NCBI GenBank assembly: GCA_937926755.1
Contig: CALBBA010000098.1
Span: 1-8,455, forward strand
DNA from: an uncultured Collinsella sp.
GTDB lineage: Bacteria; Actinomycetota; Coriobacteriia; Coriobacteriales; Coriobacteriaceae
Direction of reading: 5' to 3'
Length of the DNA: 8,455 nt
Positions 6,198 through 8,455 of this stretch are shown piece by piece. The notes under the pieces were generated by a model that worked only from the letters and a program-made list of their open reading frames with translations, had not been told where the DNA came from and made no database searches. The position numbers and the translations under genes were made by a program. The number at the start of each line of letters is the position of its first letter. The stretch's first letter is position 1.

Positions 6198-6212
6198 CCC
6201 TGACGGCCCACC
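6194..6212 (+). pseudogene. Truncated tRNA-Lys 3' end (tRNA remnant)
   Basis: These 19 bases are identical to 6016-6034, which is the end of the T loop, the 3' T stem, the 3' acceptor strand and the start of the CCA end. The fragment is followed by CCA-type sequence (ACCA, 6210-6213), unlike the intact gene's ACCCA. No matching 5' acceptor strand, D arm or anticodon arm is found upstream, so it cannot be a working tRNA. Confidence 0.8.
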
Positions 6213-6223
6213 AAAGCAAGTTA

Positions 6224-6255
6224 AGACGGTCAACGAAAGTTGGCCGTCTTTTTTT
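6224..6255 (+). terminator. Second intrinsic terminator, in module copy 2
   Basis: An 11-bp stem, AGACGGTCAAC with GTTGGCCGTCT (one G-U pair), closes a GAAA tetraloop and is followed by a T run to 6255. It occupies the same slot as the terminator at 6049-6076 but has a different stem sequence. Confidence 0.88.
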
Positions 6256-6293
6256 GACCTCGCATGGGGTCGAACCCGTCAGGGCGCGAAGTT

Positions 6294-6340
6294 GGGGAAA
6301 CTGCACCGTGATTCCCTTAGGGAAACACGGCTAAAGCCCC
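6294..6340 (+). other. Nested hairpin following the 36-nt block of copy 2
   Basis: GGGG (6294-6297) can pair with CCCC (6337-6340). Inside, CCGTG (6306-6310) pairs with CACGG (6326-6330), and TTCCC (6312-6316) with GGGAA (6320-6324) around TTA. The position matches the copy 1 hairpin but the sequence differs. AGCCCC (6335-6340) could instead pair with GGGGCT (6375-6380). I see nothing else in 6341-6426 and no clear terminator for the - strand gene ending at 6427. Confidence 0.45.
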
Positions 6341-6426
6341 ATAAACGTGCTCTCCTTATGAGAATTATGCTCACGGGGCTCGATGCATGTTGAGAAGTTG
6401 TGATCAAACTCAAAGTGAGAATCGAT

Positions 6427-7953
6427 TTAGTCTGCTCGATAGTGCGAACCTAAGCTTTCAGTTCGCTTACGCATGGCTTTGACCATTTCCTGTGCTAGTT
6501 GAATCTGCGATTGCAGGCGGGCGAGGGCTGCGACTTCGCTGTCCAGGACTTTCTGCGTGCTCAAGGTCGTTGCCTCCGTCTTCAAGCCCTCAAGCTCGTG
6601 CAGTGCCTCGGATAGGCCCGTCTCTGTGCGGTTGATCATGCAATGGGTGCTCATCGTGTGTTTGAGGCCGTGCGTCAGGCGTTCGGCATCTGTTGTGGCA
6701 ATGCCGTACTGGGGGAGGGCGATATCCGCCTTCAGGGCTGCCTCAGGCTCTTTCTGCGCTGCAAGGGCTGCCGATGCGCCAGCGATGCGCCCAAACACGA
6801 TGCCGTTGGCGCTTGACAAGCCACCAATGCGGTCGGCTCCGTGCATGCCGCCTGTCGCCTCGCCGCAAGCGTAGAGACCCTCAACGCCCGTGTACGCGGT
6901 CTTATCGATCTTGATGCCGCCATTAGCGGCGTGGGCATACATCGCAACGCGCATCTCGTCAGTCGGAGCGATGCCGTGCTCGTCTTGCAGCCAGGTGGCA
7001 AAGGTCTGCACAAACTCTGGGACATCCTCGCGAGGGAAGTCGTAGTGGAGTGCCAGGCCTTCGACACTTGTCTGATCGATGACGAGATCGATAGCGCGGG
7101 AGGCCAAGCGTGACGTGAAGGGACCATATCCAGAGCGCTGCTCGAGCAGGTCGTCCAGCTTGTCGTCGGCAATATCTACCGGCTGGTCTACATGCACGTA
7201 GCGCCAGGTTTTCTCGTTGAAGACCAAGTTACGCCTGGGCTCGATGAAGCCAGGCATCATCTGCATGAACTCTATATTAGTAAGTGTTGCGCCGTGCGCC
7301 AGTGCGATGGCCTGCGAGGAGCTGAGCACATCAGCCGACGTAAGGCTGCGCTCGAACAGGCCGCCTGTGCCACCGGCTGCGATGATCGTGGCCTTGGCAG
7401 CAAAGGGCACGATTCGATTTTCGGTAAGGTCGTAGAGTACGGTTCCGGTTATTCTGCCGTTCGTGTCCTCAACAAGGTCGATAAGCTCATGGCGGGGGAG
7501 CAGGCGAATGCCAAGCGACTCGATCCAGGTCGTCAGAGCGTCCTCAAGGGGCTTGCGGGTGAGGCCGCGCCACATGCGCGTCTTGTGGTCAAAGCAGGGG
7601 ATAAATTGCTTTTGTTGAGCACTCTTGGCGCTTTGCGGACGCTGGAGCTCAACGCCCAGGTCTTGCTCGAGCCAGTCAATCGCTTGGGGAATGCCGTGGA
7701 CGAACGTTTGGACGAGTTCGGGGTCGGCAACGCCGCCGCCGACGGCCAGGATGGTGTCGATGAGGTCCTGCTCGTCGTCTTCGTCGACGGGACCGATGAG
7801 GCCGAAGCCCCAGGTACCCGGGAAGAAGCTCGATCCACTCATGGTCTTGCCGGCGCTTGCCACAGTGACGGTTGCACCCGTGCGTGCCGCTTCGATGGCG
7901 GCACAAAGGCCCGCAATGCCAGATCCAATTACCAGTACATCAGTCGATTCCAT
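6427..7953 (-). CDS. FAD-dependent oxidoreductase, fumarate reductase/SdhA/NadB superfamily
   Basis: This is a soluble 508-residue flavoprotein of the FAD_binding_2 type, whose members interconvert fumarate and succinate or oxidise or reduce related substrates. The ATG at 7953 is chosen because the Rossmann fold starts there and AAAGGA lies five bases ahead; the frame stays open to 8010. VLVIGSGIAGLCAAIEAA (6-23) binds the ADP part of FAD. IIAAGGTGGLF (190-200) is the second FAD-contact strand. SRLASRAI (281-288) fits the superfamily segment carrying the catalytic Arg. HAANGGIKID (341-350) and GEATGGMHGADRIGG (364-378) are the substrate and FAD motifs. LKHTMSTHCMINRTETGL (430-447) matches the C-terminal SdhA-type helical domain. 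There is no Tat or Sec signal, FMN-binding domain or iron-sulfur subunit gene nearby, so it is not an obvious respiratory reductase. L-aspartate oxidase is possible but unproven, since no nadA or nadC adjoins. Confidence 0.92.
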   Translation of the reverse strand: MESTDVLVIGSGIAGLCAAIEAARTGATVTVASAGKTMSGSSFFPGTWGFGLIGPVDEDDEQDLIDTILAVGGGVADPELVQTFVHGIPQAIDWLEQDLGVELQRPQSAKSAQQKQFIPCFDHKTRMWRGLTRKPLEDALTTWIESLGIRLLPRHELIDLVEDTNGRITGTVLYDLTENRIVPFAAKATIIAAGGTGGLFERSLTSADVLSSSQAIALAHGATLTNIEFMQMMPGFIEPRRNLVFNEKTWRYVHVDQPVDIADDKLDDLLEQRSGYGPFTSRLASRAIDLVIDQTSVEGLALHYDFPREDVPEFVQTFATWLQDEHGIAPTDEMRVAMYAHAANGGIKIDKTAYTGVEGLYACGEATGGMHGADRIGGLSSANGIVFGRIAGASAALAAQKEPEAALKADIALPQYGIATTDAERLTHGLKHTMSTHCMINRTETGLSEALHELEGLKTEATTLSTQKVLDSEVAALARLQSQIQLAQEMVKAMRKRTESLGSHYRAD

Positions 7954-8047
7954 CGGATTCCTTTCTCGTCCGGCGCATTGTCGCACGGGTGATCGGCAAT
8001 GGGGCCGCAAAGACCCGGCAAATCGGTAAAGGGCAAATATGGCAGGT

Positions 8048-8072
8048 GAGCGTCATGGACGCTCTGACGCTC
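8048..8072. promoter_or_regulatory. Three GACGCTC heptamers in the leader of the flavoprotein gene
   Basis: GAGCGTC (8048-8054) is followed by its reverse complement GACGCTC at 8058-8064 and again at 8066-8072. The first two form a perfect 7-bp stem with loop ATG; the first and third form a wider dyad with an 11-nt gap. The site lies 95 nt upstream of the start at 7953, between that gene and the terminator at 8142. It may be an operator. I could not place a convincing - strand promoter in 7954-8141. Confidence 0.4.
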
Positions 8073-8141
8073 CATCTCATCACATCTTGTATTTCGCCCC
8101 AACTGATATATCGGCATTAGCTACCCTGCGACAGCGCAAAC

Positions 8142-8174
8142 AAAAAGAGCCGCTACCCGGGTGGGTAGCGGCTC
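8142..8174 (-). terminator. Intrinsic terminator of the GGGtGRT gene
   Basis: A perfect 12-bp stem (8147-8158 with 8163-8174) and 4-nt loop are followed on the - strand by a run of five T residues (8142-8146). It starts 35 nt past the stop at 8210 and separates this gene from the flavoprotein gene. Confidence 0.93.
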
Positions 8175-8209
8175 CAAAGCTCAGTTATGTGAGCATCGCG
8201 CGGGCGCGA

Positions 8210-8455
8210 CTAGGCCTTGAGGGCCTCCTCGACGGCGACAGCGCAGGCGACGGTGGCACCGACCATGGGGTTGTTACCCATGCCGATGAGACCCATCATG
8301 TCGACGTGCGCAGGCACGGAGGAAGAACCGGCGAACTGGGCGTCGGAGTGCATACGGCCCATGGTGTCGGTCATGCCGTAAGAGGCAGGGCCGGCGCCCA
8401 TGTTGTCCGGGTGCAGCGTACGGCCAGTCGCGCCGCCAGAAGCCCCACAGAAGGA
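8210..8455 (-). CDS. GGGtGRT-family protein (C-terminal part; start outside window)
   Basis: The frame is open to the right edge, so this is the C-terminal 81 residues of a longer protein. The naming motif appears as GGATGRT, within SFCGASGGATGRTLHPDN. It is followed by MGAGPASYGMTDTMGRMHSDAQ and a Gly/Met-rich tail ending VACAVAVEEALKA. From memory this matches the GGGtGRT protein family (Pfam PF14057), of roughly 330 residues and found mainly in anaerobic bacteria and some archaea. Its biochemical function is not established. The ATG at 8401 is internal, since the motif lies upstream of it. The visible part has no signal or membrane segment. Confidence 0.88.
   Translation of the reverse strand, partial: SFCGASGGATGRTLHPDNMGAGPASYGMTDTMGRMHSDAQFAGSSSVPAHVDMMGLIGMGNNPMVGATVACAVAVEEALKA

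Larger units (their letters stand above)
6194..6291 (+). repeat. tRNA-derived tandem module, copy 2
   Basis: The order is the same as copy 1: tRNA-Lys 3' fragment (6194-6212), AAAG/GTTAA linker, terminator (6224-6255), and 36-nt block (6256-6291). The block differs from copy 1 at one base (A6281 for G6105). The copies are offset by 178 nt at the tRNA end and 176 nt at the 36-nt block. Confidence 0.85.

Noticed and set aside
6016..6212. attL/attR pair of an integrated element
   Set aside because: The 19-nt direct repeat at a tRNA 3' end looks like attachment sites, but only 159 nt lie between the copies, with no integrase or cargo. It is kept only as one possible origin of the repeat.
6041..6334. 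A 97-codon + strand frame and an overlapping - strand frame (5994-6233) in the tRNA repeat region
   Set aside because: They run through two terminators and tRNA sequence; the repeats and hairpins explain the region better than coding does.
1..8455. CRISPR array, transposon, toxin-antitoxin, phage or defence genes
   Set aside because: No regularly spaced repeats, transposase-like or nuclease-like frames or related motifs were seen on either strand.

Overview
The window looks like a high-G+C actinobacterial chromosome, most likely Coriobacteriia and possibly Collinsella. This rests on base composition, an alanine-rich proteome, and a GGGtGRT-family protein beside an anaerobe-type flavoprotein. 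It is inference from the sequence alone; no search was run. Most of the window is ordinary core genome.

Left block, + strand (1-3400). The 3' part of rho (transcription termination factor) enters from the left and ends in a hairpin terminator. A well-spaced candidate promoter then precedes a two-gene operon. Its first gene encodes an unrecognised 466-residue protein with two N-terminal membrane helices and a long, acidic, almost lysine-free tail. The second encodes a VanZ-family membrane protein. The VanZ stop codon lies inside a strong terminator that could work in both directions.

Middle block, - strand (3482-5694). A ROK-family sugar kinase of the fructokinase type and a class I PLP-dependent aminotransferase each appear to be separate units. 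The aminotransferase terminator abuts the kinase promoter region.

tRNA block, + strand (5779-6340). One promoter appears to drive tRNA-His(GTG) and tRNA-Lys(CTT). Downstream is the most unusual part of the window. A module made of the tRNA-Lys 3' end, an intrinsic terminator, a conserved 36-nt sequence and a long hairpin occurs twice, 176-178 nt apart. The second copy lacks the tRNA body. The 36-mers differ at one base, whereas the terminators and distal hairpins differ in sequence but keep their position and form.

Right block, - strand (6427-8455). A free-standing FAD-dependent oxidoreductase of the succinate dehydrogenase/fumarate reductase/NadB superfamily is preceded by a long leader with three copies of a heptamer. 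To its right are a terminator and the C-terminal end of a GGGtGRT protein that continues off the window.

The genes do not form one pathway. I found no CRISPR array, transposase, toxin-antitoxin pair, phage gene or defence gene. The candidate for something undescribed is the tRNA-derived tandem module at 6016-6340, followed by the lysine-depleted membrane protein and its VanZ partner.
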